Positions 36,083 through 45,069 of a stretch of DNA of 64,000 nt are shown piece by piece. The translations under genes and the position numbers were made by a program. Source of the DNA: Microbacterium sp. 11MF. GTDB lineage: Bacteria; Actinomycetota; Actinomycetes; Actinomycetales; Microbacteriaceae. The first letter of the stretch is position 1; each line of letters opens with the position of its first letter. Under the pieces are notes generated by a model that saw only the letters and a list, made by a program, of their open reading frames with translations, was not told where the DNA came from and did no database searches. The stretch covers positions 434,001 through 498,000 of the forward strand of contig NZ_KB911460.1 of the NCBI RefSeq assembly GCF_000383475.1, given 5' to 3'.

Positions 36083-36978
36083 GCCTCCTCACCCGTACCC
36101 GCGGCGCCACGGCGACCGACCTGCCCTCTACGCGAGGGCCGCGCGAGTCGATCATGTCGCGCACGGCGGCGCTCCTCATCATGGGCGTCTTCACGCTGTA
36201 CTTCCTCGTGCCCATCTGGTGGCTGTTCATCGCCTCCACGAAGGACCGCGGCCAGCTGCTGACGACGAACGCGCTGTGGTTCGCCGACTGGAACCTGTTC
36301 GCCAATATCGGCGACCTCGTCTCGTACAACAACGGCATCTACTTCCGCTGGCTGCTCAACAGCCTCGCCTACGCAGGTCTCGGCGCGCTGCTGGCCACCG
36401 TGTTCGCGGGGATGGCGGGATACGCCCTCGGCAAGTACCGCTTCCGCGGCCGTGAGGCGTTCTTCAACATCGTCCTCGGCGGCGTCCTCGTCCCGGCGAC
36501 GGCGCTCGCCCTGCCCCTGTTCCTGCTGTTCAGCCAGGTGAACCTGACGAACACGTTCTGGTCGGTGCTGCTCCCGAGCATCGTGAGCCCGTTCGGCGTC
36601 TACCTCGCACGCATCTACGCGTCGTCGTCGGTGCCGGATGAGCTCATCGAAGCCGCCCGCCTCGACGGTTCGGGCGAGGTCCGCACGTTCTTCACCGTGT
36701 CGTCGCGGCTCATGGCTCCGGCCCTCGTGACGATCTTCCTCTTCCAGTTCGTGTCCATCTGGAACAACTTCTTCCTGCCGCTGATCATGCTCCGCAGCCA
36801 GGACCTGTTCCCGGTCACCTACGGCCTCTACACGTGGAACACGCAGCTCAACCAGATCCCCGAGCTGCGCACCTACGTCCTGGTCGGCGCGTTCCTGTCG
36901 ATCGTGCCGCTCATCATCGCCTTCCTCTTGCTTCAGCGCTTCTGGCGCAACGGACTCGGCAACGGTTCCGTGAAGTGA
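36079..36978 (+). CDS. Carbohydrate ABC transporter permease (MalG type)
   Basis: 299 residues, six membrane helices, coupling motif IEAARLDGSGEVRTFFTVSSRLMAP and the MalG-like C-terminus LLQRFWRNGLGNGSVK. Second half of the CUT1 sugar channel. ATG 36079 overlaps the preceding stop. Followed by a hairpin and then the binding-protein gene. Confidence 0.94.
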   Translation: MSLLTRTRGATATDLPSTRGPRESIMSRTAALLIMGVFTLYFLVPIWWLFIASTKDRGQLLTTNALWFADWNLFANIGDLVSYNNGIYFRWLLNSLAYAGLGALLATVFAGMAGYALGKYRFRGREAFFNIVLGGVLVPATALALPLFLLFSQVNLTNTFWSVLLPSIVSPFGVYLARIYASSSVPDELIEAARLDGSGEVRTFFTVSSRLMAPALVTIFLFQFVSIWNNFFLPLIMLRSQDLFPVTYGLYTWNTQLNQIPELRTYVLVGAFLSIVPLIIAFLLLQRFWRNGLGNGSVK

Positions 36979-36983
36979 GCTCC

Positions 36984-37006
36984 TGCCGCGGGCGGACCCC
37001 GCGGCA
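36984..37006 (+). terminator. Intra-operon hairpin before the binding-protein gene
   Basis: TGCCGCGGG-CGGAC-CCCGCGGCA, a perfect 9-bp stem in the 80-nt gap between the MalG-type permease and the binding-protein gene. May act as a partial terminator or as an mRNA stability element. Confidence 0.55.
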
Positions 37007-37058
37007 TCCCTGCAGTACCAGTACCTGTCACCCGATCAATGATCAGATTGGAAATCCC

Positions 37059-38396
37059 ATGCGTCACACCAAGAAGGCAGTCGTCGCCGGCGTCGCACTG
37101 CTCACCGCCTTCACTCTCGCCGGCTGCGCCGGCGGCACCGGCGGCAGCGGCAGCGGCAATGCCGCGGACCCGGCTGCCTGCGCTCCCTCCGAGGGCAAGG
37201 TGACCCTGGACTTCACGTCCTGGATCCCCGGCATCGAGGACGTCGCCAAGATCTGGAACGCGGAGAACCCCGACATCCAGGTCAAGGTCCAGACGGGCCC
37301 CAACGGCAACTCCGGCACCTACTCGAGCTTCTTCAGCCAGCTCGAAGCGGGCAACGCCCCCGACCTCGGCCAGATCGAGTACGACGCGCTGTCGAGCTTC
37401 CGTGTGCAGGACGGTCTCGAGGACCTGTCCGCGTGCAAGGACGTCGTCGCCGCGAAGGACAAGTTCATCCCGTGGACCTGGAACCAGGTCACCCTCGGCA
37501 CCGACGGCGTCTACGGCATCCCGCAGGACTCGGGCCCCATGGCGCTGTTCTACCGCTCGGACCTGTTCGAGAAGAACGGCATCAAGGTCCCCACCACGTG
37601 GGCCGAGTACAAGGAAGCCGCCAAGGAGGTCCGCAAGGCCGGTGGCTACATCACCAACTTCTCGACCGCTGACATCAACCAGTTCGCCGGTCTCGTCTGG
37701 CAGACCGGTGGCGACTGGTTCTCCAACGACGGCGACGCCTGGAAGGTCAACCTGACCGGCGACGAGTCCAAGACGGTCGCCGACTACTGGCAGGACCTCA
37801 TCAAGGAAGACCTCGTCTCCACCTACCCGGCGTGGACCGAGGAGTGGAACAACGCCTACAACTCCGGCAAGGTCTGGAGCTGGAACTCCGCCGTCTGGGG
37901 TGCCAACTCGATCTCTTCGGGTGCTCCCGACACGTCGGGCAAGTGGTCGGTCGCTCCGTCGCCGCAGTGGAACGCGGGCGACAAGGCCGCCGGTAACTGG
38001 GGTGGATCCTCGGTCGCCGTCTTCAAGGGCAGCAAGCACCCCTACGAGGCCGCGAAGTTCGCGCTGTGGCTGAACACGTCGGATGAGGCCCTCTCGGCCC
38101 TCAACAAGTCGGCGAACATCTATCCCGCCACCACCGAGGGACTCAAGCTCCCCTCGCTGCAGGAGGGCGTGGAGTTCTACGGCGGACAGAAGATCTACGA
38201 CGTCTTCGCCGAGGCTGCCGCCGAGGTCAACCCCGACTTCGTGTGGGGCCCGACCATGACGCAGACCTACGCCGACGTCTCCGACGGCTTCCAGAAGGCC
38301 GCCAGCGGTCAGGGCACGCTGCTCGAGGCGCTGCAGTCCGCGCAGACCAAGACGGTCGACGCCCTCAAGGCGCAGTCCATCCCCGTCTCCGAGTGA
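37059..38396 (+). CDS. Sugar-binding lipoprotein of the ABC importer (SBP family 1)
   Basis: 445 residues. Lipoprotein signal with lipobox LAGC (Cys23) and a Gly/Ser linker, then the family 1 fold: VTLDFTSWIPGIEDVAKIWNAENPDIQVKV, YGIPQDSGPMALFYRSDLFEKNGIKVPTTWAEYKEAAKEV, and aromatic-rich sugar-site regions. It captures oligosaccharide outside the cell for the permeases just upstream; given the GH42 enzyme in the same operon, galacto-oligosaccharides are the likely ligand. Codon use is the most biased of the window (nearly all C/G third positions), which fits high expression. A strong terminator follows. Confidence 0.94.
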   Translation: MRHTKKAVVAGVALLTAFTLAGCAGGTGGSGSGNAADPAACAPSEGKVTLDFTSWIPGIEDVAKIWNAENPDIQVKVQTGPNGNSGTYSSFFSQLEAGNAPDLGQIEYDALSSFRVQDGLEDLSACKDVVAAKDKFIPWTWNQVTLGTDGVYGIPQDSGPMALFYRSDLFEKNGIKVPTTWAEYKEAAKEVRKAGGYITNFSTADINQFAGLVWQTGGDWFSNDGDAWKVNLTGDESKTVADYWQDLIKEDLVSTYPAWTEEWNNAYNSGKVWSWNSAVWGANSISSGAPDTSGKWSVAPSPQWNAGDKAAGNWGGSSVAVFKGSKHPYEAAKFALWLNTSDEALSALNKSANIYPATTEGLKLPSLQEGVEFYGGQKIYDVFAEAAAEVNPDFVWGPTMTQTYADVSDGFQKAASGQGTLLEALQSAQTKTVDALKAQSIPVSE

Positions 38397-38434
38397 TCAC
38401 TCCCTGACACCCGTCATTCACTGACACCACGCAT

Positions 38435-38477
38435 CCGCGCCGCGGGTCGGGCCTTCGGGCTCCGATCCGCGGCGCGG
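38435..38477 (+). terminator. Strong terminator of the GH42/importer operon
   Basis: An 11-bp perfect outer stem (CCGCGCCGCGG with CCGCGGCGCGG, 38435-38445 and 38467-38477) with an inner GCC-TTCG-GGC tetraloop hairpin. It separates the operon from the convergent photolyase gene. Confidence 0.8.
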
Positions 38478-38493
38478 TCGCGTGTACGGGGGA

Positions 38494-39858
38494 TCACTCC
38501 TGTCGCGAGGCCTGCTTGACCTTCTCGTAGGCGGCGAGCGCGTTCTGCCGGGTCGCCTTCAGATCGACCATCGGCATCGGGGGCTGACCGGCGGCATCCG
38601 TGTACTCGGGCGCCCACCGCCCGATGTACTCGCGGCTCTTGTCGAACTTGTCGGCCTGCAGCTCGGGGTTGAAGACGCGGAAGTACGGTGCGGCGTCCGC
38701 GCCGGAGCCGGCGACCCACTGCCAGTTGAACGTGTTGCTCGCCCCGTCGGCGTCGACGAGGCAGTCCCAGAACCACTCCTCGCCGCGGCGCCAGTCGATC
38801 ATCAGGTTCTTGATGAGGAAGGATGCCGTGATCATCCGCACGCGGTTGTGCATGTAGCCGGTCTCCCAGAGCTCCCGCATGCCGGCATCCACCATCGCGT
38901 ACCCCGTCTGCCCCTTCTGCCAGGCACGGAGGGCGGTCGGCTTGAGACGCGGCCAGGGGAAGGCGTCGAACTCCGGCCGCAGGTTCTTCGTCGCGAGATC
39001 GGGGAAGTGGTACAGCGTGTGCCAGGCGAACTCGCGCCACCCGATCTCGGAGAGGAAGCCCGAGGCGCCCGGGGTCTCGACGGCGGCGTGCCACACGGTG
39101 TGCGGGCTCAGCTCGCCCCAGCGCAGCCGCGGCGACAGCAGCGAGGTCGCTCCCGCCGAGGGACGGTCCCTCGCGTCGTCATAGTGGCCCAGGTCCTCGT
39201 CGAGGAACTCCCTCAGCCGCGCCTGCGCCGCGGGTTCGCCCGGCTCCCACGTGTCGCGAAGGCCCTGCGCCCAGTCGGGCTCGGTCGGCAACAGGTCCCA
39301 GTCGTCCAGGTCGTCCGAGGCGGGATACCGCGACGGTCCCGGCACCTCGCGCGGCTCCGGCAGCGGAGCGCGAGGCGCCGGCTGCGCGAGGCACGCGCGC
39401 CAGAACGGGCTGTAGACCGAGAAGTGCTTCCCCGCTCCGGTGGTGATGGTCCACGGCTCGAAGAGGAGGGATGCCGCGAACGACGCGACCTCCACGTCAC
39501 CCTCCCGCAGGTCCGACTTGAGCGCCGCGTCGATCTCGCGCTCGGGTCCGCCGTAGCGGCGGTTCCAGAAGACCGCCCCCGCACCGGCATCCTCCACCGC
39601 CTCGCGGACGACCCGGTGAGCCGGGCCGCGGCGGAGGATGAGGCGGGAGCCGCGCTCGGCGAGACGCTCGGCGAGGGAGGCGAGCGAATGGTGCAGCCAC
39701 CAGCGTGCCGCGCCGCCGAGCGGACGGATGCCGTCGCTCTCCTCATCGAGCACGTAGAGCCCGATCACCGGCTCGCCCCTGTCGAGGGCGGCACGGAGGG
39801 CCGGGTGATCGGCGAGGCGGAGGTCGTCGCGGAACCAGACGATCGAAGGGGACGGCAT
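38494..39858 (-). CDS. phr: Deoxyribodipyrimidine photolyase (class I CPD type)
   Basis: 454 residues. It repairs UV-induced cyclobutane pyrimidine dimers using blue light. N-terminal Rossmann antenna domain (IVWFRDDLRLADHPAL, 5-20) and C-terminal FAD domain with RLRWGELSP, WREFAWHTLYHFP, ETGYMHNRVRMITASFLIKN and the FAD-binding SNTFNWQWVAGSGADAAPYFRVFNP. The start ATG 39858 has CAGGAT six bases upstream, a leaderless variant. An upstream extension of the frame (113 codons) has shadow-like composition and is rejected. It stands alone; class I CPD versus cryptochrome-like cannot be fully separated by eye. Confidence 0.92.
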   Translation of the reverse strand: MPSPSIVWFRDDLRLADHPALRAALDRGEPVIGLYVLDEESDGIRPLGGAARWWLHHSLASLAERLAERGSRLILRRGPAHRVVREAVEDAGAGAVFWNRRYGGPEREIDAALKSDLREGDVEVASFAASLLFEPWTITTGAGKHFSVYSPFWRACLAQPAPRAPLPEPREVPGPSRYPASDDLDDWDLLPTEPDWAQGLRDTWEPGEPAAQARLREFLDEDLGHYDDARDRPSAGATSLLSPRLRWGELSPHTVWHAAVETPGASGFLSEIGWREFAWHTLYHFPDLATKNLRPEFDAFPWPRLKPTALRAWQKGQTGYAMVDAGMRELWETGYMHNRVRMITASFLIKNLMIDWRRGEEWFWDCLVDADGASNTFNWQWVAGSGADAAPYFRVFNPELQADKFDKSREYIGRWAPEYTDAAGQPPMPMVDLKATRQNALAAYEKVKQASRQE

Positions 39859-39932
39859 CCCTTCATCCTGGCCGTCGGCGCCGGGCGATGCCGCCCCTTG
39901 CAATCCGGCGCCGGATCGCTCAGGGGGCCGGC

Positions 39933-41102
39933 TCAGACGGCGTCGACCGAGTGCCCGCGGGGGATGGCGAGGGTGAGCCCGCCGGCCACGACGCGCACCG
40001 CGATCCGCGTCGCCTCGCCGAATTCGTCGCCGTCGAGCTGCACGGGGTGCGCTTCTTCGGCGGCGAGGTCGATGCCCTTGCCACGCGAATACCGGACGGA
40101 GTTGTCGGCCGTCCGGACGGCGAGGATCTTGCGTCCGGCGCGGAACTTCCGCAGCACGCTGTTGTCCCACGCGAGGCGTCGCCAGACCAGCAGCCACCCC
40201 AGGGCCGTTCGCGGCTGCAGGATGGCGACGTCGAGCTCGCCGTCGGTGATGGATGCCTCGGGGATGAGCTCGAGCCCCGCCTGAAGCGAGCCGCAGTTGG
40301 CGAACAGGACGCTCTGCACGTCCGCGCGGTGGATGCGGTGACCCGGCACCTGGTAGACGACGGGGAACGGCTTGGCCTGCGCGATGGAGCGGGCCGCGCC
40401 GTCGACGTAGGCCACCCAGCCGACCTTCTTCTTGAGGTCGCTGTTCGTGTTCGCGATCATGGCGGCGTCGAGCCCCATGCCGCCCATCACGACGAACGCG
40501 TGCTCGGTGGTCTCGCCCTCGGGCCGCCGCAGCTGAGCGAGACCCACGTCGATCGCGAGGGTGTCGCCGTCGAAGGTCGCGGCGATCATGGCCGACGGGT
40601 CGGTGAGGGGGAGTCGCAGGTTGCGGGCGAGGAGGTTGCCGGTGCCGCTCGGGACGATCGTGAGGGGCACGCTCGAGCCGGTCATGGCCTCGCTGACGGC
40701 GCGGACGGTGCCGTCGCCTCCGGCGACCAGGACCGCGTCGACTCCTTCCGACAGAGCCTGACGTGCGACGTCGTCGCCGAGGTCGTCGACCGTGGTCTCG
40801 TAGAAGAGGGGCTCGGACCAGCCGGCATCCTTCGCCGCCTGCGCCACCTGATCACGGAGCTGATCACCGTCGACCTTGATCGGGTTGTAGACCAGTGCCG
40901 CCTTGGGGCTCGGGCGGCCGTCGACATCGGGCATCGGCTCGGTCGACCCGCTCCGGTCGACGCGACGCGCCTCTCCGGTGTCGCCGTCCTGCGTGTCGGG
41001 TGCGACGTCGTCGGGCTCGCGGATCACGCCGTCGGGTTCGGCCGCGGTCGCCGGATCGTGCGCGTCGTCGGAGCGGTGCGTCGTGCCGGGGTCGGTCGCC
41101 AT
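39933..41102 (-). CDS. Diacylglycerol kinase family lipid kinase
   Basis: 389 residues. An acidic, disordered N-terminal 65 residues (many Asp/Glu/Thr) precede the DAGK catalytic domain: AALVYNPIKVD, VLVAGGDGTVRAVSEAM and IVPSGTGNLLARNL. The C-terminal lipid-kinase domain has the calcium/ligand-type SLQAGLELIPEASITDGELDVAIL. Closer to the canonical DgkB/YegS pattern than the gene at 2255-3196. Such genes often neighbour serS in actinobacteria. The ATG at 41102 follows TATCCT by six bases on its strand (leaderless). It may phosphorylate diacylglycerol or a related lipid; the substrate is unproven. Confidence 0.88.
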   Translation of the reverse strand: MATDPGTTHRSDDAHDPATAAEPDGVIREPDDVAPDTQDGDTGEARRVDRSGSTEPMPDVDGRPSPKAALVYNPIKVDGDQLRDQVAQAAKDAGWSEPLFYETTVDDLGDDVARQALSEGVDAVLVAGGDGTVRAVSEAMTGSSVPLTIVPSGTGNLLARNLRLPLTDPSAMIAATFDGDTLAIDVGLAQLRRPEGETTEHAFVVMGGMGLDAAMIANTNSDLKKKVGWVAYVDGAARSIAQAKPFPVVYQVPGHRIHRADVQSVLFANCGSLQAGLELIPEASITDGELDVAILQPRTALGWLLVWRRLAWDNSVLRKFRAGRKILAVRTADNSVRYSRGKGIDLAAEEAHPVQLDGDEFGEATRIAVRVVAGGLTLAIPRGHSVDAV

Positions 41103-41205
41103 GCGTACAGGATAGGGCCCCGCATCCGTATGGCAGGGCCCCCTTGCGCTCGCGCGTTCCCCGCACCAGGGCTGGGCCCGCAGGGGCCGCGACTAGACTC
41201 GTCGG

Positions 41206-42471
41206 GTGATCGATCTCGCCCTCCTCCGTGACGCCCCTGACCTCGTGAAGCGCTCGCAGGAAGCCCGCGGCGAGTCGCCTGACACCGTCGACGACGCCCT
41301 CGCCGCCGACAAGGAGCGCCGCACGGCGATCACCACCTTCGAGGAGCTCCGCGCCGAGCAGAACGCGCACGGCAAGCGTGTCGCGAAGGCGCCGAAGGAC
41401 GAGAAGGCCGCACTGGTCGCCGAGGCTAAGGACCTCAGCGAGCGGGTGAAGGCCGCGCAGCAGGCCGTGACCGTGGCAGAGGATGCCGCGTCCGCCGCGC
41501 TCGCGCGCATCGAGAACATCGTCATCGACGGCGTCCCGGCCGGTGGTGAGGACGACTTCGTCACCCTCCGCACGCACGGCGAGCCGGTCTCCTTCGACTT
41601 CGAGCCGCGCGACCACCTCGCCCTCGGCGAGATGCTCGGCGCGATCGACACCGAGCGCGGTGCCAAGGTGTCGGGTGCGCGCTTCGCCTTCCTCACCGGC
41701 GTCGGCGCGCGCCTCGAGCTCGCGATCATGAACCTCGGGATGCAGCGGGCCCTCGACGCCGGCTTCATCCCGGTCATCCCGCCGACCCTGGTCCGCGCCG
41801 AGGTCATGCGCGGGACCGGGTTCCTCGGTCAGCACGCCGACGAGGTCTATCGACTCGACGACGACGACCTCTACCTCGTCGGCACGAGCGAGGTGCCCCT
41901 CGCCGGGTACCACATGGACGAGATCCTCGACCTCGAGCGCGGCGCGAAGCGCTACGCGGGCTGGTCGACCTGCTACCGGCGCGAGGCCGGGTCGTACGGC
42001 AAGGACACCCGCGGCATCATCCGGCTGCACCAGTTCAACAAGCTCGAGATGTTCGTCTACACGACGCCCGAGGATGCCGAGGCGGAGCACCTGCGCCTCG
42101 TCGAGATGCAGGAGCGGATGCTGCAGGACCTCGGCCTCTCGTACCGGGTCATCGACGTCGCCGCCGGCGATCTGGGCTCGTCCGCCGCCCGCAAGTACGA
42201 CGTGGAGGCGTGGGTCCCGACCCAGGGCGCGTACCGCGAGCTCACGTCGACGTCGAACTGCACGACGTATCAGGCCCGTCGCCTCGACATCCGTCACCGT
42301 CCGGAGGGCGGTCGCACCGCTCCCGTCGCGACGCTGAACGGCACGCTCGCCACGACCCGCTGGATCGTCGCGCTGCTCGAGACGCACCAGCGCGAAGACG
42401 GCTCGGTCGTCATCCCCGAGGTCCTCCGCCCGTACCTGGGCGGCCTCGAGGTGGCGGAGCCGATCGCGTGA
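41206..42471 (+). CDS. serS: Seryl-tRNA synthetase
   Basis: 421 residues. It charges tRNA-Ser. An N-terminal coiled coil (about 28-100, two long charged helices that grip the long variable arm of tRNA-Ser) is followed by a class II catalytic core. Motif 2 is [24 protein letters not shown] (split here: [10 protein letters not shown] with the ATP-contacting Arg, then IIRLHQF), and motif 3 is [19 protein letters not shown] 41206 follows TAGACT (41194-41199) by six bases, so leaderless. Overlaps the HAD gene by four bases. Two serine tRNA genes lie within the next 3.8 kb. Confidence 0.97.
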   Translation: MIDLALLRDAPDLVKRSQEARGESPDTVDDALAADKERRTAITTFEELRAEQNAHGKRVAKAPKDEKAALVAEAKDLSERVKAAQQAVTVAEDAASAALARIENIVIDGVPAGGEDDFVTLRTHGEPVSFDFEPRDHLALGEMLGAIDTERGAKVSGARFAFLTGVGARLELAIMNLGMQRALDAGFIPVIPPTLVRAEVMRGTGFLGQHADEVYRLDDDDLYLVGTSEVPLAGYHMDEILDLERGAKRYAGWSTCYRREAGSYGKDTRGIIRLHQFNKLEMFVYTTPEDAEAEHLRLVEMQERMLQDLGLSYRVIDVAAGDLGSSAARKYDVEAWVPTQGAYRELTSTSNCTTYQARRLDIRHRPEGGRTAPVATLNGTLATTRWIVALLETHQREDGSVVIPEVLRPYLGGLEVAEPIA

Positions 42472-43337
42472 CGCTGTCTGCAGACGAGGCGGCCGAGGTC
42501 GTCGAGGAGATCGCGACGGATGCCGCCGAGCCCCCGCGCGAGCGGTTGCTCATCGCCCTCGACGTCGACGGCACGATCCTGCTCGAGGACGAGACCTACA
42601 GCCCCGGCGTCGTCGACGCGATCGCCGATGCGCAGAGCGCCGGGCACGAGGTCATGCTCGCGACGGGGAGATCGTGGGAGAGCACGGGCAGGATCATCGA
42701 GCGCCTGGCGATCACGCCCGAGTACGTCGTCTGCTCCAACGGTGCGGTGATCCTGAAGCGCACGGGGCCCATCGACTCACCCGTGTACGACCGGTTCCAC
42801 ACAGAGCAGTTCGATGCCACCGAGGTGCTCACGCTTCTGCGCGATCACCTGCCGACGGCGCGCTACATGGTCGAGCTTCCCAGCGGTCGCCGCCTGTTCA
42901 CGCACCACATGGATGACTGGAACCTCGCGAACGCCGACCGGGTGAGCTTCGAGGAGCTCTCGGCCGACCCCGTCTCGCGTGTCGTCGTCGTTTCGGAGCA
43001 GGACACCGATGAGGACTTCGTCGAGTTGGTCGCGCGCATCGGCCTCAACAAGGTCTCATATGCCGTCGGCTGGTCGGCCTGGCTCGACATCGCCCCGCAG
43101 GGCGTCGACAAGGCGACCGGGCTCGAGCTCGTCCGCGGCTGGCTGGGCATCGAGCCGCAGAACGTCGTCGTCATCGGCGACGGACGCAACGACATCGGCA
43201 TGTTCCGGTGGGCGCGGGCCCATGGCGGACGCGCGATCGCGATGGGCCAAGGCCCCGAAGAGGTGCTGTCCGAGGCGTCGGAGCTCACGGCATCCGTCAC
43301 CGAGGGCGGCGTCACGGCGGTGCTGAAGGCCCTCTGA
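42468..43337 (+). CDS. HAD superfamily hydrolase (Cof/type IIB)
   Basis: 289 residues. Catalytic motif [16 protein letters not shown], motif II in [10 protein letters not shown], and motif [16 protein letters not shown] ... [17 protein letters not shown] are intact. A large cap domain sits between, typical of Cof-type sugar-phosphate or nucleotide phosphatases. GTG 42468 overlaps the serS stop, so it is coupled to it. The substrate is unknown; this serS-HAD order recurs in actinobacteria. Confidence 0.88.
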   Translation: MTLSADEAAEVVEEIATDAAEPPRERLLIALDVDGTILLEDETYSPGVVDAIADAQSAGHEVMLATGRSWESTGRIIERLAITPEYVVCSNGAVILKRTGPIDSPVYDRFHTEQFDATEVLTLLRDHLPTARYMVELPSGRRLFTHHMDDWNLANADRVSFEELSADPVSRVVVVSEQDTDEDFVELVARIGLNKVSYAVGWSAWLDIAPQGVDKATGLELVRGWLGIEPQNVVVIGDGRNDIGMFRWARAHGGRAIAMGQGPEEVLSEASELTASVTEGGVTAVLKAL

Positions 43338-43437
43338 CCTGGCCGTTCAGGCGTCCCCCAGGCGTTCCCGCGAGAATGGACGGGTTCTGGGGTCGGCTAG
43401 ACTCGGCCTGTTCGACCGCTGCCGTTCGGCGGGGTCG

Positions 43438-43522
43438 GGAGGGTTGTCCGAGCGGCCGAAGGATCCGGTCTTGAAAACCGGTGGGCAGCAATGTCCCGTG
43501 GGTTCGAATCCCACACCCTCCG
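43438..43522 (+). tRNA. tRNA-Ser (anticodon UGA)
   Basis: 85 nt. Acceptor stem GGAGGGT pairs with ACCCTCC, discriminator G, anticodon stem CCGGT/ACCGG with loop CTTGAAA (anticodon TGA, 43472-43474), long variable arm and T-loop GGTTCGAATCC. CCA is not encoded (GCA follows). TAGACT (43398-43403) about 35 bp upstream is a likely -10 box. Confidence 0.96.
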
Positions 43523-43542
43523 CACTGTCCGAAAGGTGATCC

Positions 43543-44856
43543 GTGAGCGCTAGGCACGATGCGAAGGCGACGAAGTTCCGCCGCCAACCCGTGGCTCGTC
43601 ACGGTGAGCTGACCTCCCCGCATCCGCTCCGTCAGGTCTTCACGATCCTGGCTGCCGTCGTCGCCGTCGTCCTCGTGAGTACGACGGCGATCGGCGGGTT
43701 CTACGTGTGGGACGCCGCACGCAGCCTCAGCGACAACGGCGTCTCGATCGGCGACGAGGGTTCGGAGCTGCCGCCGCACATCGGTGAGATCGAGGGCGGC
43801 GTCAACATGCTCGTCGTCGGCACCGACTCGTGCGAGGGCCAGGATCTGAAACTGTTCCCGCGCTGCAAGCACGACGACGGCGGTGAGCGCAACGACGTCA
43901 CGATGCTCGTGCACATCAGCGATGCGCCCCGCCGCGTGACCGTCGTCTCGTTCCCCCGCGACATGATCGTGCCCATCCCCTCGTGCCGGAACCCCGAGGG
44001 CGGCTCGTACCCGGCGATGAGCGCGCAGATGATCAACGTCTCCTACAGCTACGGCGGGCTGGGATGCTCGGTCGCCACCGTCGAGGAGCTGACGGGCGTC
44101 GACATCCAGTTCGCGGCGGCGATCCGCTGGACGGGTGTCATCAACATGTCCGATGCCATCGGCGGCGTCGACGTGTGCCTCAGCGACGACATCAAGGACA
44201 AGCACACGGGACTGAACCTCAAGAAGGGCGAGCAGACTCTCGTCGGCGCGCAGGCGCTGCAGTTCCTCCGCATCCGTCACGGCATCGGCGACGGATCGGA
44301 CCTCGGTCGCATCTCCAATCAGCAGCAGTTCATGAGCTCGCTGGTCCGCAAGCTGCAGTCGGGTGCGGTCCTCTCGAACTACCCGGCACTCCTGAACCTC
44401 GCGAACACCGCGATCCGTCAGGTGAACGAGAAGCAGCTCGTCCTGAGCGAATCGCTCACCAACCCGCAGCGCATGGTGCAGATCGCCATGGCCGTCGCCG
44501 ACGTCCCGTACAAGGACATCGTCTTCGTCCAGTACCCCACGGTGTACGCGCCCGGGGGCGCGCGCGTCCTGCCGGTCTCGTCGGCCGCGGACGTGCTGTT
44601 CACGGCGCTGTCCGAGAACAAGCCCATCAGGGTGACCGGTTCGGCCAGCGGCGGCAACGGCGTCGAGGTCGTCGGCGAGGCTGAGGGCGACGGCGGCACG
44701 CCGGGCGCAACCGGCACGCCCGGCGCGACCGACACGCCGACTCCGGGTGCAACCGGGGAGGCCACCCCGGGCGCCGACGACGGCACCGTCGAGCTGCCCG
44801 GCGAGATCACGGGGCAGTCGGCGAACGAAGTGACCTGCACGGTCGCTCAGCGCTGA
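43543..44856 (+). CDS. LCP (LytR-CpsA-Psr) family cell-wall ligase
   Basis: 437 residues. One membrane helix (about 34-56) with a basic cytoplasmic tail, then an extracytoplasmic LCP domain. Recognised by VNMLVVGTDS, RNDVTMLVHIS, VVSFPRDMIVPIP (pyrophosphate-binding Arg/Asp), the A-loop SYSYGGLGCSVATVEELTG and FLRIRHGIGDGSDLGRISNQQQF. These enzymes attach teichoic acids, arabinogalactan or other glycopolymers to peptidoglycan. The C-terminus carries a low-complexity Gly/Thr/Pro tail with repeated GTPGAT units. GTG 43543 has GAAAGGTGAT upstream and begins 20 bp after a tRNA gene. Confidence 0.93.
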   Translation: MSARHDAKATKFRRQPVARHGELTSPHPLRQVFTILAAVVAVVLVSTTAIGGFYVWDAARSLSDNGVSIGDEGSELPPHIGEIEGGVNMLVVGTDSCEGQDLKLFPRCKHDDGGERNDVTMLVHISDAPRRVTVVSFPRDMIVPIPSCRNPEGGSYPAMSAQMINVSYSYGGLGCSVATVEELTGVDIQFAAAIRWTGVINMSDAIGGVDVCLSDDIKDKHTGLNLKKGEQTLVGAQALQFLRIRHGIGDGSDLGRISNQQQFMSSLVRKLQSGAVLSNYPALLNLANTAIRQVNEKQLVLSESLTNPQRMVQIAMAVADVPYKDIVFVQYPTVYAPGGARVLPVSSAADVLFTALSENKPIRVTGSASGGNGVEVVGEAEGDGGTPGATGTPGATDTPTPGATGEATPGADDGTVELPGEITGQSANEVTCTVAQR

Positions 44857-44860
44857 CGGC

Positions 44861-44886
44861 CGGTTCGGTACCGGTCCGCGGAACCG
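44861..44886 (+). terminator. Possible terminator after the LCP gene
   Basis: CGGTTC (44861-44866) and GAACCG (44881-44886) form a 6-bp stem with a 14-nt loop directly after the LCP stop; modest stability. TATGCT (44888-44893) immediately beyond may be the -10 box of the following tRNA gene. Confidence 0.35.
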
Positions 44887-44930
44887 TTATGCTTGCGGGG
44901 TGCATTCGCGCCGTTCGCGGTCGGATGCCT

Positions 44931-45019
44931 GGAGACGTCGCATAGTCAGGCCTAGTGCACCACCCTGCTAAGGTGGAGTCCCCTTACGGGGACCGAGGGT
45001 TCAAATCCCTCCGTCTCCG
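44931..45019 (+). tRNA. tRNA-Ser (anticodon GCU)
   Basis: 89 nt. Acceptor stem GGAGACG pairs with CGTCTCC, discriminator G, anticodon stem CCACC/GGTGG with loop CTGCTAA (anticodon GCT, 44967-44969), long variable arm (AGTCCCCTTACGGGGACC) and T-loop GGTTCAAATCC. CCA not encoded. Followed at once by a strong terminator. Confidence 0.96.
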
Positions 45020-45024
45020 CAGTG

Positions 45025-45050
45025 AAAAGCCCCGGTATACCGGGGCTTTT
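45025..45050. terminator. Canonical bidirectional intrinsic terminator
   Basis: A perfect 26-bp palindrome, with A4 on the left, a GCCCCGGTA arm and T4 on the right (45025-45050), ends both the tRNA transcript and the convergent exporter gene. It is the only terminator here with clear A/T tracts. Confidence 0.9.
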
Positions 45051-45069
45051 CTGTTTCTGCACGTCCGTC

